Shown: in pieces, positions 1-8,113 of the stretch | How the letters are laid out: the number at the start of each line of letters is the position of its first letter | Position numbering within the stretch: position 1 is the stretch's first letter | Assembly (NCBI GenBank): GCA_017522065.1 | Contig: JAFXAD010000058.1 | Location: 105,540-169,539 of the forward strand | DNA: 64,000 bases | Direction of reading: 5' to 3' | DNA from: Bacteroidales bacterium | Lineage (GTDB): Bacteria > Bacteroidota > Bacteroidia > Bacteroidales > P3 | Position numbers and translations under genes: made by a program | The notes under the pieces: model-generated | Database searches by the model: none | Told to the model about the DNA's origin: nothing | What the model saw: only the letters and a program-made list of their open reading frames with translations

Positions 1-614
1 CAATTCTCAGACTGATTGACACGGCCTCGGGCAGCATCATATTCGAAGGCAGACGTCTCGACACCATCTCGGAAGGCGAGATGCGCATACTGCGGCCACA
101 GATGCAGATCATTTTCCAGGACCCCTATTCGTCGCTCAATCCGCGTATGACTGTCGGACAGACTATTATGGAACCACTCGTTGTGCAGCATCGCGACATT
201 GGCAGAGCCGAACGCAAGGAGAGGGTGCTCGACCTGATGGAGAGGGTGGGGCTGAGGCCTGAATGGATAGACCGCTACCCGCACGAATTCTCTGGCGGTC
301 AGCGACAGAGGATTTGCATTGCCCGAGCATTGATACTCAATCCAAAACTGGTTATCTGCGACGAATCGGTGTCGGCTCTCGACGTGTCGGTGCAAGCCCA
401 AGTGCTCAACTTGCTCAACGAGCTGAAGGAGCATTTCGGCTATACATATATATTTATATCGCACGACCTCTCGGTGGTGCATTTCATCTCCGACCGGATT
501 ATGGTCATGCAGTCGGGACGCATGGTCGAGATGGGTGACTCGGACATTCTTTTCAACAATCCCGAACAGGAGTATACGCGCAAACTGCTTGACGCAATAC
601 CGCGTATTGACTGA
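1..614 (+). CDS. Oligopeptide/dipeptide ABC transporter ATP-binding protein (OppF/DppF type), 5'-truncated by window edge
   Basis: This is the C-terminal part of the ATPase of a peptide-type ABC importer. The reading frame is open from base 3 and the first in-frame ATG is at 81, but the protein clearly starts before the window, because the Walker A region is missing. Visible motifs are the Q-loop with FQDPYSSLNPR (typical of OppF/DppF), the signature FSGGQRQR, Walker B LVICDESVSALD and the switch histidine in ISHD. The tail NPEQEYTRKLLDAIP resembles the oligopeptide-specific C-terminal region. ATP hydrolysis on the cytoplasmic face would power peptide uptake through permeases that are not visible here. 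It converges on the dksA-like gene, with a shared hairpin between them. Family assignment is secure; the substrate is inferred. Confidence 0.9.
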   Translation, partial: ILRLIDTASGSIIFEGRRLDTISEGEMRILRPQMQIIFQDPYSSLNPRMTVGQTIMEPLVVQHRDIGRAERKERVLDLMERVGLRPEWIDRYPHEFSGGQRQRICIARALILNPKLVICDESVSALDVSVQAQVLNLLNELKEHFGYTYIFISHDLSVVHFISDRIMVMQSGRMVEMGDSDILFNNPEQEYTRKLLDAIPRID

Positions 615-637
615 AGAAACACGCCTTCGAAGCCCCG

Positions 638-670
638 AAAAAAAATGCCGCCAGAATTGGCGGCATTTAA
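638..670. terminator. Bidirectional rho-independent terminator between oppF-like and dksA-like genes
   Basis: A perfect 10-bp stem (644-653 with 658-667) with a 4-base loop is flanked by an A-run on the left and Ts on the right. It can therefore terminate both converging transcripts. Confidence 0.85.
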
Positions 671-686
671 ATTGTAGACAAAAAGA

Positions 687-1088
687 TTATCTTTTCTTGC
701 TGAGCATCTCCTTGGCCTCAATGGTCATGGTGGTATGCGGCACTACGCGCAGACGCTCTTTAGGTATCAGTTTGCCTGTGACTTTGCAGATGCCGTAGGT
801 CTTGTTCTCGATACGGATAAGTGCAGCTTCGAGGTCTTTGATGAATTTCTGCTGACGTGCTGCTAGTTTGGAGTTCTCCTCTTTTGAAAGGACAGAACTT
901 CCCTCCTCCAGTGTCTTGAATGTGGGCGATGTGTCGGTGACATCGTTGCCGGCGTTGGCTACTGCGGCGTTGAGGAGTTCAAGATTCTTGCGTGCTTCCT
1001 CAAGTTTTTTGAGTATAATTTCTTTGAATTCTTGCAATTCCTCGGAGTCGTAGTATTTTTTTTCTTGATTTGGTTTGTCTGTATTCAT
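687..1088 (-). CDS. TraR/DksA-family protein with a degenerate zinc finger
   Basis: A 133-residue DksA/TraR-type regulator. An N-terminal helical, Glu/Lys-rich coiled coil (about residues 15-75) precedes the conserved C-terminal segment YGICKVTGKLIPKERL. DksA proteins bind the RNA polymerase secondary channel and, with ppGpp, adjust rRNA and stress promoters. The four-cysteine zinc site is not intact here: only one Cys remains (in GICKVTGK), and the usual second CxxC is replaced by the stretch around TMTIEAKEM. From general knowledge, Cys-poor versions occur in Bacteroidota. A TATTTTTG element at 1119-1126 on the same strand gives it its own promoter, although it lies downstream of rpsP-rimM. 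Role by family; regulatory targets unknown. Confidence 0.85.
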   Translation of the reverse strand: MNTDKPNQEKKYYDSEELQEFKEIILKKLEEARKNLELLNAAVANAGNDVTDTSPTFKTLEEGSSVLSKEENSKLAARQQKFIKDLEAALIRIENKTYGICKVTGKLIPKERLRVVPHTTMTIEAKEMLSKKR

Positions 1089-1118
1089 GGCGTTCTGTCT
1101 TTATGATGAAACATGCTG

Positions 1119-1126
1119 CAAAAATA
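1119..1126 (-). promoter_or_regulatory. Bacteroidota -7 element for the dksA-like gene
   Basis: The minus strand reads TATTTTTG (TAnnTTTG), about 30 bases upstream of the ATG. No clear TTTG -33 box lies at the 19-base spacing. Confidence 0.6.
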
Positions 1127-1177
1127 CATCAAATATCTTTAAAATCTAAGAAAGAAATCTTAAAAAAAGTTGTTAAC

Positions 1178-1696
1178 TTATAAATACAAGTCTATCAAAC
1201 CAGTGGGAGCAGTGATGTGAATTATTTTTTTGTCGCGGTCTACTTTATTTATCACTTGATCGATGACGGGTATGAGAATCTCTTTGTCGTTTTTCATGAT
1301 TTGGAACAGTGCTTGAGCCGGGTAGTCGATGACGCTTGCGATGGTTCCGATGTCTCCTTTCTCGCTGTCAATCACGGTCCAACCTATTACTTCGTGGAAA
1401 TAGAAACGGTTACCTGTCAATTTGGGAAGCATCTCGAGGGGGAGGTAAAGGTCGCTGCCTACAAGCATTTGAGCCTCGTCGGGCTTCAGGTCTTCGAACG
1501 TGACAATGGCCTTGTTGCCATTGATGCTCATCTCTTTAATAAAATAAGGTACAAGACCGTGCTTCTGTTCTACAAATACGGCATCGAGTTCGGCATATTC
1601 TTCCGGGACGTCGACATCCAGAAAGAAAACGACTTGGCCTTTATATCCAAATGGTTTTGTGATTTTGCCGAGTTGGTAGCATTCTTCTTTGGTCAT
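1178..1696 (-). CDS. rimM: Ribosome maturation factor RimM
   Basis: RimM binds ribosomal protein S19 and assists maturation of the 30S subunit head and 16S rRNA 3' domain. The N-terminal RimM barrel begins YQLGKITKPFGYKGQ, the expected signature. The C-terminal PRC-barrel part includes GTIASVIDYPAQALFQI and the end motif IPVIDQVI. I chose the ATG at 1696 (172 residues, normal length). The frame stays open to an ATG at 1762, but that extension would be low-complexity and would run through the rpsP-rimM hairpin. It lies about 100 bases downstream of rpsP in the same orientation, as in the classical rpsP-rimM pairing. No trmD or rplS follows. Confidence 0.95.
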   Translation of the reverse strand: MTKEECYQLGKITKPFGYKGQVVFFLDVDVPEEYAELDAVFVEQKHGLVPYFIKEMSINGNKAIVTFEDLKPDEAQMLVGSDLYLPLEMLPKLTGNRFYFHEVIGWTVIDSEKGDIGTIASVIDYPAQALFQIMKNDKEILIPVIDQVINKVDRDKKIIHITAPTGLIDLYL

Positions 1697-1745
1697 GATG
1701 CGTGTCGGGTTGTATGGGGTGGGTTGAACGAATGTGGACTTACAG

Positions 1746-1775
1746 AAAGGGACATGCAGCAATGCATGTCCCTTT
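1746..1775 (-). terminator. Strong hairpin between rpsP and rimM (attenuator-like)
   Basis: A perfect 13-bp inverted repeat (1746-1758 with 1763-1775) has a 4-base loop. On the minus transcript only three Us follow the stem. It may therefore act as a partial terminator or an RNA-stabilising stem that lowers rimM relative to rpsP, rather than as a full stop. Confidence 0.65.
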
Positions 1776-1798
1776 GACTTCTGTTATCACACTGTGTG

Positions 1799-2356
1799 TT
1801 ATGCTTCAGTGTTTTCTTCAGTAGCTTCGGCAGCAGGGGCTTCGCTTGCGGCAGCTCCTTCAGCTTCGGCTTTGGCAGCGGCTTCAGCCTCGGCAGCGGC
1901 GCGGCGTTTTGCTTCGACAGCGGCTGCTTTGGTTTCGTTGACTTTCTTTTCAGCCTCGAGACGTGATTTGGCCTCATTGCGAGCGTTGTTGGTGATTTCG
2001 CTCTTCTTGTTGGCTATCTTGGCCTCTTTAGCTTGCTTCCATTCGTTATACTTGGCATCGGCCTGTTCCTGTGTGAGGGCGCCTTTTTCGACACCAATCT
2101 GCAGGTGGCGACGGAGAAGGATTCCCTTATAGGAAAGGATACGGCGGCAAGTGTCAGTTGTCTGGGCACCGTTCTTGATCCAATAGCAGGCTCTTTCTTC
2201 GTTGATAACGATTTCGGCGGGGTTGGTCATCGGGTTGTACGTGCCTAATTTCTCGATAAATCTTCCATCACGAGGTGCACGACCATCCGCTACTACGATG
2301 TGATAAAAAGGCTGATTCTTTTTACCCTTACGTTGTAATCTTATTCTTGCAGGCAT
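1799..2356 (-). CDS. rpsP: 30S ribosomal protein S16 with long Ala/Glu/Lys-rich C-terminal extension
   Basis: The first 85 residues or so are canonical S16 ([13 protein letters not shown], then [20 protein letters not shown]), a 30S body protein contacting 16S rRNA. The protein is 185 residues, about twice the usual S16. The extra roughly 100 residues are highly charged and predicted helical, first Lys/Glu-rich (about 105-150), then Ala/Glu repeats ending in an acidic tail. From general knowledge, extended S16 proteins are common in Bacteroidota. The extension could be a coiled coil lying on the ribosome surface. The promoter is unusually clear (2410-2440), and rimM is downstream. Confidence 0.97.
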   Translation of the reverse strand: MPARIRLQRKGKKNQPFYHIVVADGRAPRDGRFIEKLGTYNPMTNPAEIVINEERACYWIKNGAQTTDTCRRILSYKGILLRRHLQIGVEKGALTQEQADAKYNEWKQAKEAKIANKKSEITNNARNEAKSRLEAEKKVNETKAAAVEAKRRAAAEAEAAAKAEAEGAAASEAPAAEATEENTEA

Positions 2357-2409
2357 AATTGATTGTTTTTTAAGTTTTTATTTAAATAAATTGATTTTGT
2401 TTGGAATTG

Positions 2410-2440
2410 CAAAAATATTACTTTTTTTTATTCTGACAAA
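2410..2440 (-). promoter_or_regulatory. Full Bacteroidota promoter for rpsP-rimM
   Basis: The minus strand carries TTTG (2440-2437), a 19-base spacer, then TATTTTTG (2417-2410). This is an exact match to TTTG-N19-TAnnTTTG. It lies about 55 bases upstream of the rpsP ATG. Confidence 0.85.
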
Positions 2441-2447
2441 ATTTTTG

Positions 2448-2455
2448 TACTTTTG
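2448..2455 (+). promoter_or_regulatory. -7 element for ribF, back to back with the rpsP promoter
   Basis: TACTTTTG (TAnnTTTG) lies 20 bases upstream of the ribF ATG at 2475. A T-run sits where the -33 box would be (2425-2428) and overlaps the opposite-strand rpsP promoter. Confidence 0.65.
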
Positions 2456-2474
2456 TACTCTGAAAGTTTTGTTA

Positions 2475-3401
2475 ATGAAAATAATCAATATTGAAGATAT
2501 CAATATTTTAGACCGTGAAACAATGGTGACAGTCGGCATGTTCGATGGCCTTCATTTGGGTCATCGGCATCTGCTTGCCACGTTGTCGGAACAGTCGAAA
2601 AAAAGAGACCAGACTCCTATAGTAGTGACATTCGATAGGCATCCACGTCAAGTGCTTCATCCAGAATCGCCTATGCAGCTGCTTTCCACTGCCGACGAGA
2701 GGATGCAGATGCTGGCAGATTTTGGTGTGGAGACTGTTGCGATGGTGAAGTTCGATGTCGAGGCTGCTTCCATGAGCGCATGCAGGTTTGCAGAAAACTA
2801 TCTCTGTAGCCGCCTCGCAATGAAGACTTTGCTGCTGGGTTATGACAATTCGTTCGGCAGCAAGTCGAACGACGATTTCGCCCGGTTGCCGGAGGTGGCA
2901 GAGCGCCATGGATTCGATATCCTCCACGACAGTGCTGTCTATGTCAACGGTGTGGATGTCAGCTCCACAAAGATACGACGTGCTTTGCAGCAAGGCGACA
3001 TCGAGGCTGCCAATGCCATGCTTGGCTATCCATACAGGTTCTCAGGCCATGTCGTTCATGGCCGTCATATCGGAACCGGGCTCGGCTTCCCGACGGCAAA
3101 CCTTGTGTCCGACGACAGGAACAAGTTGCTTCCGGCCAATGGTGTGTATGCGCTGCGTGCCATGGTTGACGGAGTTACTTGGCCTGCAATGGCTAACTTG
3201 GGAATGCAACCAACGTTCGATGGTCACCAGTCTGCCTTTGAAGTTCACCTTATCGGATTTGACAAAAACCTCTATGGCAGACAAATAACGGTCGAGTTTG
3301 TCGGACGGATCCGTGATATAAAACCTTTTTCGTCGCCCATGGAATTGAAGGCACAACTGATGAAAGACTCCGTGGACGCTATGAATATGACAAAAAAATA
3401 A
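2475..3401 (+). CDS. ribF: Bifunctional riboflavin kinase / FAD synthetase
   Basis: RibF phosphorylates riboflavin to FMN and adenylates FMN to FAD in the cytoplasm. The N-terminal FAD-synthetase nucleotidyltransferase domain shows VTVGMFDGLHLGHRHLL and DVSSTKIRR. The C-terminal riboflavin-kinase domain shows GTGLGFPTANL and NLGMQPTFDG. I start at the ATG at 2475 (308 residues, normal for the family). The longer open frame from 2391 would add 28 hydrophobic residues encoded by the promoter region. No FMN riboswitch is visible upstream. A small LRR gene follows 2 bases after the stop, so the two are probably co-transcribed. Confidence 0.95.
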   Translation: MKIINIEDINILDRETMVTVGMFDGLHLGHRHLLATLSEQSKKRDQTPIVVTFDRHPRQVLHPESPMQLLSTADERMQMLADFGVETVAMVKFDVEAASMSACRFAENYLCSRLAMKTLLLGYDNSFGSKSNDDFARLPEVAERHGFDILHDSAVYVNGVDVSSTKIRRALQQGDIEAANAMLGYPYRFSGHVVHGRHIGTGLGFPTANLVSDDRNKLLPANGVYALRAMVDGVTWPAMANLGMQPTFDGHQSAFEVHLIGFDKNLYGRQITVEFVGRIRDIKPFSSPMELKAQLMKDSVDAMNMTKK

Positions 3402-3403
3402 AT

Positions 3404-3973
3404 ATGAAAAAAATATGCCTGATAATAGCATGCCTGTTTCTTGTACAGGGACTTTCGGCACAAAAGGGGAAGGTGTACAAGTCGCTGGACGACGTAAGAC
3501 GTGTGGACTCTGTATATCATCTGAAACTCAACTATAAACGCCTGAAAAAGATTCCTCCAAAGGTTTTTGAGATGCACAACCTGCGCACTCTCGACCTGGG
3601 GCGCAACTTTATCGACAGCATCCCTCCGGAAATCGGAACGCTCGTCAATCTCGAATCTCTCGACCTGCGCCGCAACCGTATCCGAAAGGTGCCCGGTGAG
3701 ATTGGCAACCTGAAAAACTTGAAAACACTGAATCTGAGCAGGAACCCGATTCTTGACTTGCCCGACGAAATGTCCGGTCTCGAAAAATTGGAGGAATTGA
3801 TACTGTGGTGTACCGGTGTTATATCGTTTCCGCCGTCGTTTGTGGCATTGAACTATACGCTTAAAGTAATCGACCTGCGTGTGTGTCCGCTGACATGGGA
3901 CGACCAGCAGGCTATAGAGGAGCTGCTGCCGACCCCTCGCAAACGATGGGATTATGTATGCAACTGCAAATGA
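3404..3973 (+). CDS. Small secreted leucine-rich repeat protein
   Basis: 189 residues. A signal peptide (MKKICLIIACLFLVQGLSAQ, probable cleavage after about residue 19) is followed by roughly four leucine-rich repeats (about residues 55-150), with LDLGRN, LDLRRNRI and LNLSRNPI as LxLxxN cores. It has no sorting domain and no lipobox, so it is probably periplasmic. It follows ribF by 2 bases, and a nitrilase-family gene begins 36 bases later, which makes it part of a ribF-LRR-amidase-mutS2 transcription unit. Cellular role unknown; LRRs usually mediate protein binding. Confidence 0.85.
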   Translation: MKKICLIIACLFLVQGLSAQKGKVYKSLDDVRRVDSVYHLKLNYKRLKKIPPKVFEMHNLRTLDLGRNFIDSIPPEIGTLVNLESLDLRRNRIRKVPGEIGNLKNLKTLNLSRNPILDLPDEMSGLEKLEELILWCTGVISFPPSFVALNYTLKVIDLRVCPLTWDDQQAIEELLPTPRKRWDYVCNCK

Positions 3974-4009
3974 CCTGCTCGGCGGAAACAACAAAAACGA
4001 ATTGCTATC

Positions 4010-4867
4010 GTGACTAAGAAAGAAGAATTGAAAATAGCCCTGTTTCAGCAGGATATAGTCTGGGAGGACCCGAATGCCAACTATGCCAAAATCGAGCAGG
4101 CCTTCGACGAGGCCCTCGCGGGCAAAGAGGTCGATGTGCTCGTTGTCCCCGAGACGTTCAACACCGGATTTGGAGACCACATGGCCCGCCAAGCCGAGCC
4201 GCCCATGGGTGCAACATATAGTTTCGCTCTCAGTATGGCTAAGCGATACGATGCGCTCTTCGCAGGTACGTGGACTGTCAGGGAGGAAGGCACCGTATAC
4301 AACCGGCTGCACCTTGTCAGGCCCGACGGGTCGTTCGACTATTACGACAAAGCCCATACCTTCCGCATGAGTAGCGAAGCCTCGCAATTGGGTAGGGGAG
4401 ACCGGGTGGTGACGACGGAATGGCGCGGATGGCGCATACGCCCTGTGGTGTGCTACGACTTGCGTTTCCCTGCATGGCTGCGCAACACTGCCGACTGGGA
4501 TTACGACCTCATGATGGTATGCGCCAACTGGCCGGGGTCGCGCTACGAGGCTTGGCGTACGCTGCTTCGTGCCCGTGCCATCGAGAACCTCTCGTATGCC
4601 GTCGGATGCAACCGCGTCGGACGTGACAGCACAGGCATCGACTATGCTGGCTGCTCAGCCATTGTCGACTACAAGGGCTTGCCGATAAGCGAAATACCTC
4701 CTTCGCTCGATGCTGTCAATCCCGACGAACGCATCATCACAGCCACCCTTTCGGCACAAGCCCTCGACATATTCCGCCAACATTGGCCGTTCAATTTGGA
4801 TTTTGATGGCTTTATTTTAAAAGATACTAATCCTTCAGAAGGACAACCATTCAAAGATGGAGAATAA
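4010..4867 (+). CDS. Nitrilase-superfamily amidohydrolase (omega-amidase/YafV-like)
   Basis: 285-residue carbon-nitrogen hydrolase. The catalytic Glu-Lys-Cys triad is intact: E48 in VVPETFNTGF, K114 in YYDKAHTF and C148 in VVCYDLRFP. Similarity is best to the omega-amidase (Nit2/YafV) branch, which hydrolyses alpha-ketoglutaramate or alpha-ketosuccinamate and repairs by-products of glutamine transamination. The substrate is therefore inferred. The frame opens with GTG at 4010; no in-frame ATG precedes the conserved N-terminus. Its last 11 bases overlap the start of mutS2, which implies translational coupling. Cytoplasmic; no signal peptide. Confidence 0.88.
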   Translation: MTKKEELKIALFQQDIVWEDPNANYAKIEQAFDEALAGKEVDVLVVPETFNTGFGDHMARQAEPPMGATYSFALSMAKRYDALFAGTWTVREEGTVYNRLHLVRPDGSFDYYDKAHTFRMSSEASQLGRGDRVVTTEWRGWRIRPVVCYDLRFPAWLRNTADWDYDLMMVCANWPGSRYEAWRTLLRARAIENLSYAVGCNRVGRDSTGIDYAGCSAIVDYKGLPISEIPPSLDAVNPDERIITATLSAQALDIFRQHWPFNLDFDGFILKDTNPSEGQPFKDGE

Positions 4868-7304
4868 AATAGGATTTGACAAGATTCGGGAACTTGTAGC
4901 GTCGGAGATTACCAACACTCTGGCCCGTCGCATGGTGGAGGAAATGCACCTTAGCGCTAATTACGAACGCGTCGTAAGAGAATTGCGCCGGACTGAAGAG
5001 TTCCGCCAGATACTGCAGATGGAGAACAGTTTCCCGACGCAGGATTTCGACGACCTCAGCGACGAACTTGCAAGACTCAATGTGGGCAATACGGTGATCG
5101 ACTTCGACGCCCTTGTGACTTTCAAGGCCTCTCTGCACACAATCAGCAGCATACTCGGATTCCTGCAGTCGGATGCAGGAGAGAAATACCCGGAGCTCTA
5201 CGCCCTGTCGCAACGCATCGAGCTCGATTCCAAAGTGCTGCGGCAGCTCGACAAGATGGTCGACGAGAAAGGGGAGATATACGACGATGCGTCGCCCGAG
5301 CTGTTGGAAATACGGCGCATGATGTCTCGCAAACGTGCAGAGGTGGATGCGCAGATAGGACGCTCGCTAAGCAAGGCCAAACGTGAGGGATGGGCTCCAG
5401 AGAACGCAGAGGTGACAATCCGCAACGGACGTCTGGTGATACCCATGCTCGACACGCATCGCCGTAAGATGAAGGGCATAATCCAGGACGAGTCCGCAAC
5501 CCGACAGACTGCTTTCCTCGAGCCGTCGGAGGTCGTGGAACTGAACAACGACCTGCGTGAACTTGAATTCGCCGAGCGTCACGAGATACAGAAAATATTA
5601 GCCCGATTTACCGAATATATTCGTCCGCAGCTGAGGCAGTTGACGGAGGCTTTCTGGTTTCTGGCACGCATCGATTTCATACGCGCCAAGGCCCGCTTCG
5701 CATTGAGCATAGGGGGTGTGATGCCGATTGTCAACGACCGGCAGATGATAGACTGGATCGATGCACGTCACCCGCTGCTCTACTTGAACCACAAGGCCCA
5801 AGGTAAGGAGGTGGTGCCGTTCGACCTGAAACTTGACGAAACGAAACATATACTTGTGATTTCGGGACCCAATGCAGGCGGAAAATCGGTGTGCCTCAAG
5901 GCGGTAGGGCTTCTGCAATACATGCTGCAGTGCGGCTTGCTTGTCCCTTGTCGCGAAACTTCCGAATTCGGCATCTTCGAACACCTCTTCATCGATATCG
6001 GTGACCAGCAATCGATAGAGAACGATTTGAGCACCTATTCGTCACACTTGCAGAACATGAAACAACTGCTTGCTGTAGCTGACGAGCACACGCTGTTTCT
6101 ACTCGACGAACTGGGCGGTGGAACCGAACCGCGCTCGGGTTGCGCCATTGCCGAGGCTATGCTCGAAGAACTCTATGGCCGTCACTCGTTCGGCGTTGTG
6201 ACAACTCACTTTGCCGACCTCAAGCTGCTGGCAGACCGGTTTGACGGTATCGTCAACGGAGCCATGCTGTTCGATACCGAACGTATGGTGCCTCTCTACA
6301 GACTTTCGGTTGGACATCCAGGAAGTTCGTTTGCATTCGAGATAGCCACAAAGATTGGTCTGCCGCTCGATATTCTTGAAGCTGCCGAGGAAAAAGCGGG
6401 GAAGGAGATGCTCAACTTTGAACATCAACTCCAGCAGATTGAACTCGACAAACAGGAGATCGCTCGCCAGCGAAAAGAACTCGAGGTGTCGGATAATTTC
6501 CTCAACGAGGTGATAGGTAAGTATCAGCGATTGACGGATAAACTGGAAGAAAAAAAATACGATATCATCAGCGAAGCCCGTCAGCAAGCCCGTCAGATAA
6601 TTGCCGACGCCAACCGTACTGTCGAGCGAACAATTGCCGACATCAAGGAATCGAACGCCGACAAGGAACGCACACGCCAAGCGCGCGAACAAATGCGCCT
6701 CGATGCCGAGGAGAACGAACGCCAGCAGTCGCAACTCGACAAACAGAGGGAAAAACGCAAAAAGAATAAAACAGCATCGGCTTTGGAACAGCCGGAAGAG
6801 AAAGAGAAGAGCGATGTTGAAATCGTTGCCGGGCCGCTTGTGGTGGGCGACATCGTCCGCATAGACGGTGGCGACACCTATGGGCAACTCGTGGAGCTGA
6901 AGGGCCGCAAGGCTGTGGTGGAAAGCAACAGTCTGCGCATGACAATAACAGTCGACAGACTCGAAAAGACGCGCAAGAAGGCGATACCTGTCGACAAGAC
7001 GCGCCGCCAGAACAATCGGTTCCAGTCGATATACGACGACATCAACGAAAAACGCAAGGTTTTCAACCCCACCCTCGACCTGCGCGGCCACCGTGCCGAG
7101 GAATCGCTGGCAGAGTTGCAGCATTTCCTCGACGATGCGCAGCTTCTAAGCGAAAAAGAACTGCGAATCCTGCACGGCAAAGGCTACGGCATTCTGAAAA
7201 CGCTGATACGCCAGCAGTTGCAGTCCATGCCGGAAGTCGAGTCTTTCCACTCGGCGCCTGTAGATACAGGTGGCGACGGAATAACTGTTGTCCATTTGAG
7301 GTGA
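4857..7304 (+). CDS. mutS2: MutS2 family protein (Smr-domain ATPase)
   Basis: 815 residues, full length. Domain order is the MutS core/lever helices (about 1-300), then the ATPase with Walker A SGPNAGGKS (about 335), the conserved ENDLSTYSSHL segment, and Walker B LLDELGGGTEP (about 415). A long charged coiled-coil clamp follows (about 510-640), then a beta-rich KOW-like piece around VVGDIVRIDGGDTYGQL, and a C-terminal Smr endonuclease domain (about 740-815) with LDLRGHRAEE and LHGKGYG. MutS2 suppresses recombination and, in some bacteria, rescues collided ribosomes. It lacks the mismatch-recognition domain of MutS. The start ATG at 4857 overlaps the upstream amidase stop. Confidence 0.96.
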   Translation: MENKIGFDKIRELVASEITNTLARRMVEEMHLSANYERVVRELRRTEEFRQILQMENSFPTQDFDDLSDELARLNVGNTVIDFDALVTFKASLHTISSILGFLQSDAGEKYPELYALSQRIELDSKVLRQLDKMVDEKGEIYDDASPELLEIRRMMSRKRAEVDAQIGRSLSKAKREGWAPENAEVTIRNGRLVIPMLDTHRRKMKGIIQDESATRQTAFLEPSEVVELNNDLRELEFAERHEIQKILARFTEYIRPQLRQLTEAFWFLARIDFIRAKARFALSIGGVMPIVNDRQMIDWIDARHPLLYLNHKAQGKEVVPFDLKLDETKHILVISGPNAGGKSVCLKAVGLLQYMLQCGLLVPCRETSEFGIFEHLFIDIGDQQSIENDLSTYSSHLQNMKQLLAVADEHTLFLLDELGGGTEPRSGCAIAEAMLEELYGRHSFGVVTTHFADLKLLADRFDGIVNGAMLFDTERMVPLYRLSVGHPGSSFAFEIATKIGLPLDILEAAEEKAGKEMLNFEHQLQQIELDKQEIARQRKELEVSDNFLNEVIGKYQRLTDKLEEKKYDIISEARQQARQIIADANRTVERTIADIKESNADKERTRQAREQMRLDAEENERQQSQLDKQREKRKKNKTASALEQPEEKEKSDVEIVAGPLVVGDIVRIDGGDTYGQLVELKGRKAVVESNSLRMTITVDRLEKTRKKAIPVDKTRRQNNRFQSIYDDINEKRKVFNPTLDLRGHRAEESLAELQHFLDDAQLLSEKELRILHGKGYGILKTLIRQQLQSMPEVESFHSAPVDTGGDGITVVHLR

Positions 7305-7410
7305 TTTTGTAATCATTTGGATTACAATGATTGACATTCCTTGTGGGTTTTTCCTTGCATGTTTCGGAAAAATATTTTGCTTTTGGTGGTTTTACTTTGT
7401 GGAATGGGAG

Positions 7411-7418
7411 TATTTTTG
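7411..7418 (+). promoter_or_regulatory. Candidate distal -7 element upstream of the small lipoprotein gene
   Basis: TATTTTTG matches TAnnTTTG, about 140 bases before the ATG at 7559. No TTTG lies at the exact 19-base spacing. Confidence 0.4.
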
Positions 7419-7504
7419 CAGCGTGAAATAATAGATTATCTGTAAACAAACCGCTCAAAAACAGCAAATACTAAAAAACAAGACTGCAATTTGAAAAAAA
7501 AAGT

Positions 7505-7512
7505 TATTTTTG
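7505..7512 (+). promoter_or_regulatory. Candidate proximal -7 element for the small lipoprotein gene
   Basis: TATTTTTG (TAnnTTTG) ends 46 bases upstream of the ATG at 7559. The nearest TTTG (7490-7493) is too close for the standard spacing, so only the -7 element is supported. Confidence 0.5.
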
Positions 7513-7558
7513 CAAATCATAAAAACTAAAATAATAAATCATTAAATATTGTAATACA

Positions 7559-7993
7559 ATGAAAAAGTTTATTTTACCGATGCTGGCGGCATTCGTGATG
7601 CTGACGGGATGCAGCGAAAAGGCACGTGTGATAACCTCTTATTACACGGTGAACAGCAACCAATGGGAACCGGCCACGACTCTAAACGATGACGGAACCT
7701 ACACTGTCAACTATTATTATTCGGCTTGGGAGAACATTGACATCACTCCCGATGTAATCGACAATGGTGTGGTTCTGGCATACTTTATCGATGCCGACGG
7801 TCGCGACAACCTTCTGCCGTATACGATGTACTTCGTTGGCGACGATGGGGTTCCGTACCAGGAACGTATCGAGTTCGATATTGAAGCAGGCAAGATAACC
7901 TTCAAAATCAAGGATACGGACTTCAATACCGCCGCGTCGATGCAGGATATTGGAACTATGAATTTTAAAGTCAGCGTGATTCGAAATTTCTAA
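7559..7993 (+). CDS. Small lipoprotein of unknown function
   Basis: 144 residues. A lipoprotein signal peptide with lipobox MLTGC places the acylated Cys at residue 18. The rest is predicted beta-rich, with alternating Tyr/Val/Thr and many Asp/Asn, like the small beta-sandwich lipoproteins common in Bacteroidota. No catalytic motif is evident and I cannot name a family. It is monocistronic, with its own promoter candidates and a strong terminator 20 bases after the stop. It should be anchored in the inner or outer membrane by lipid; the exact location cannot be told from the sequence. Confidence 0.85.
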   Translation: MKKFILPMLAAFVMLTGCSEKARVITSYYTVNSNQWEPATTLNDDGTYTVNYYYSAWENIDITPDVIDNGVVLAYFIDADGRDNLLPYTMYFVGDDGVPYQERIEFDIEAGKITFKIKDTDFNTAASMQDIGTMNFKVSVIRNF

Positions 7994-8009
7994 GATGACT
8001 GATTCAATA

Positions 8010-8040
8010 AGCACCGCTCTGTAGGGCGGTGCTTTTTTTG
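8010..8040 (+). terminator. Rho-independent terminator after the small lipoprotein gene
   Basis: An 8-bp GC-rich stem (8010-8017 with 8026-8033), extendable by two pairs, is followed by a run of seven Ts. Confidence 0.9.
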
Positions 8041-8058
8041 TGCCTGCAAAACAAAATT

Positions 8059-8089
8059 TTTGTCAGGTGAAATAATTATAGTAATTTTG
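8059..8089 (+). promoter_or_regulatory. Full Bacteroidota promoter for hutI
   Basis: TTTG at 8059-8062, a 19-base spacer, then TAATTTTG at 8082-8089. This is an exact match to TTTG-N19-TAnnTTTG, 24 bases before the hutI ATG. Confidence 0.88.
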
Positions 8090-8113
8090 CAGCCGTAATA
8101 ATGAAACTGTTTT

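Noticed and set aside
2360-2474. FMN riboswitch upstream of ribF
   Set aside because: The leader is only about 20 bases after the promoter and shows none of the conserved RFN-element blocks.
7309-7332. Terminator after mutS2
   Set aside because: Only a 6-7 bp AT-rich stem with no T-run; too weak to call.
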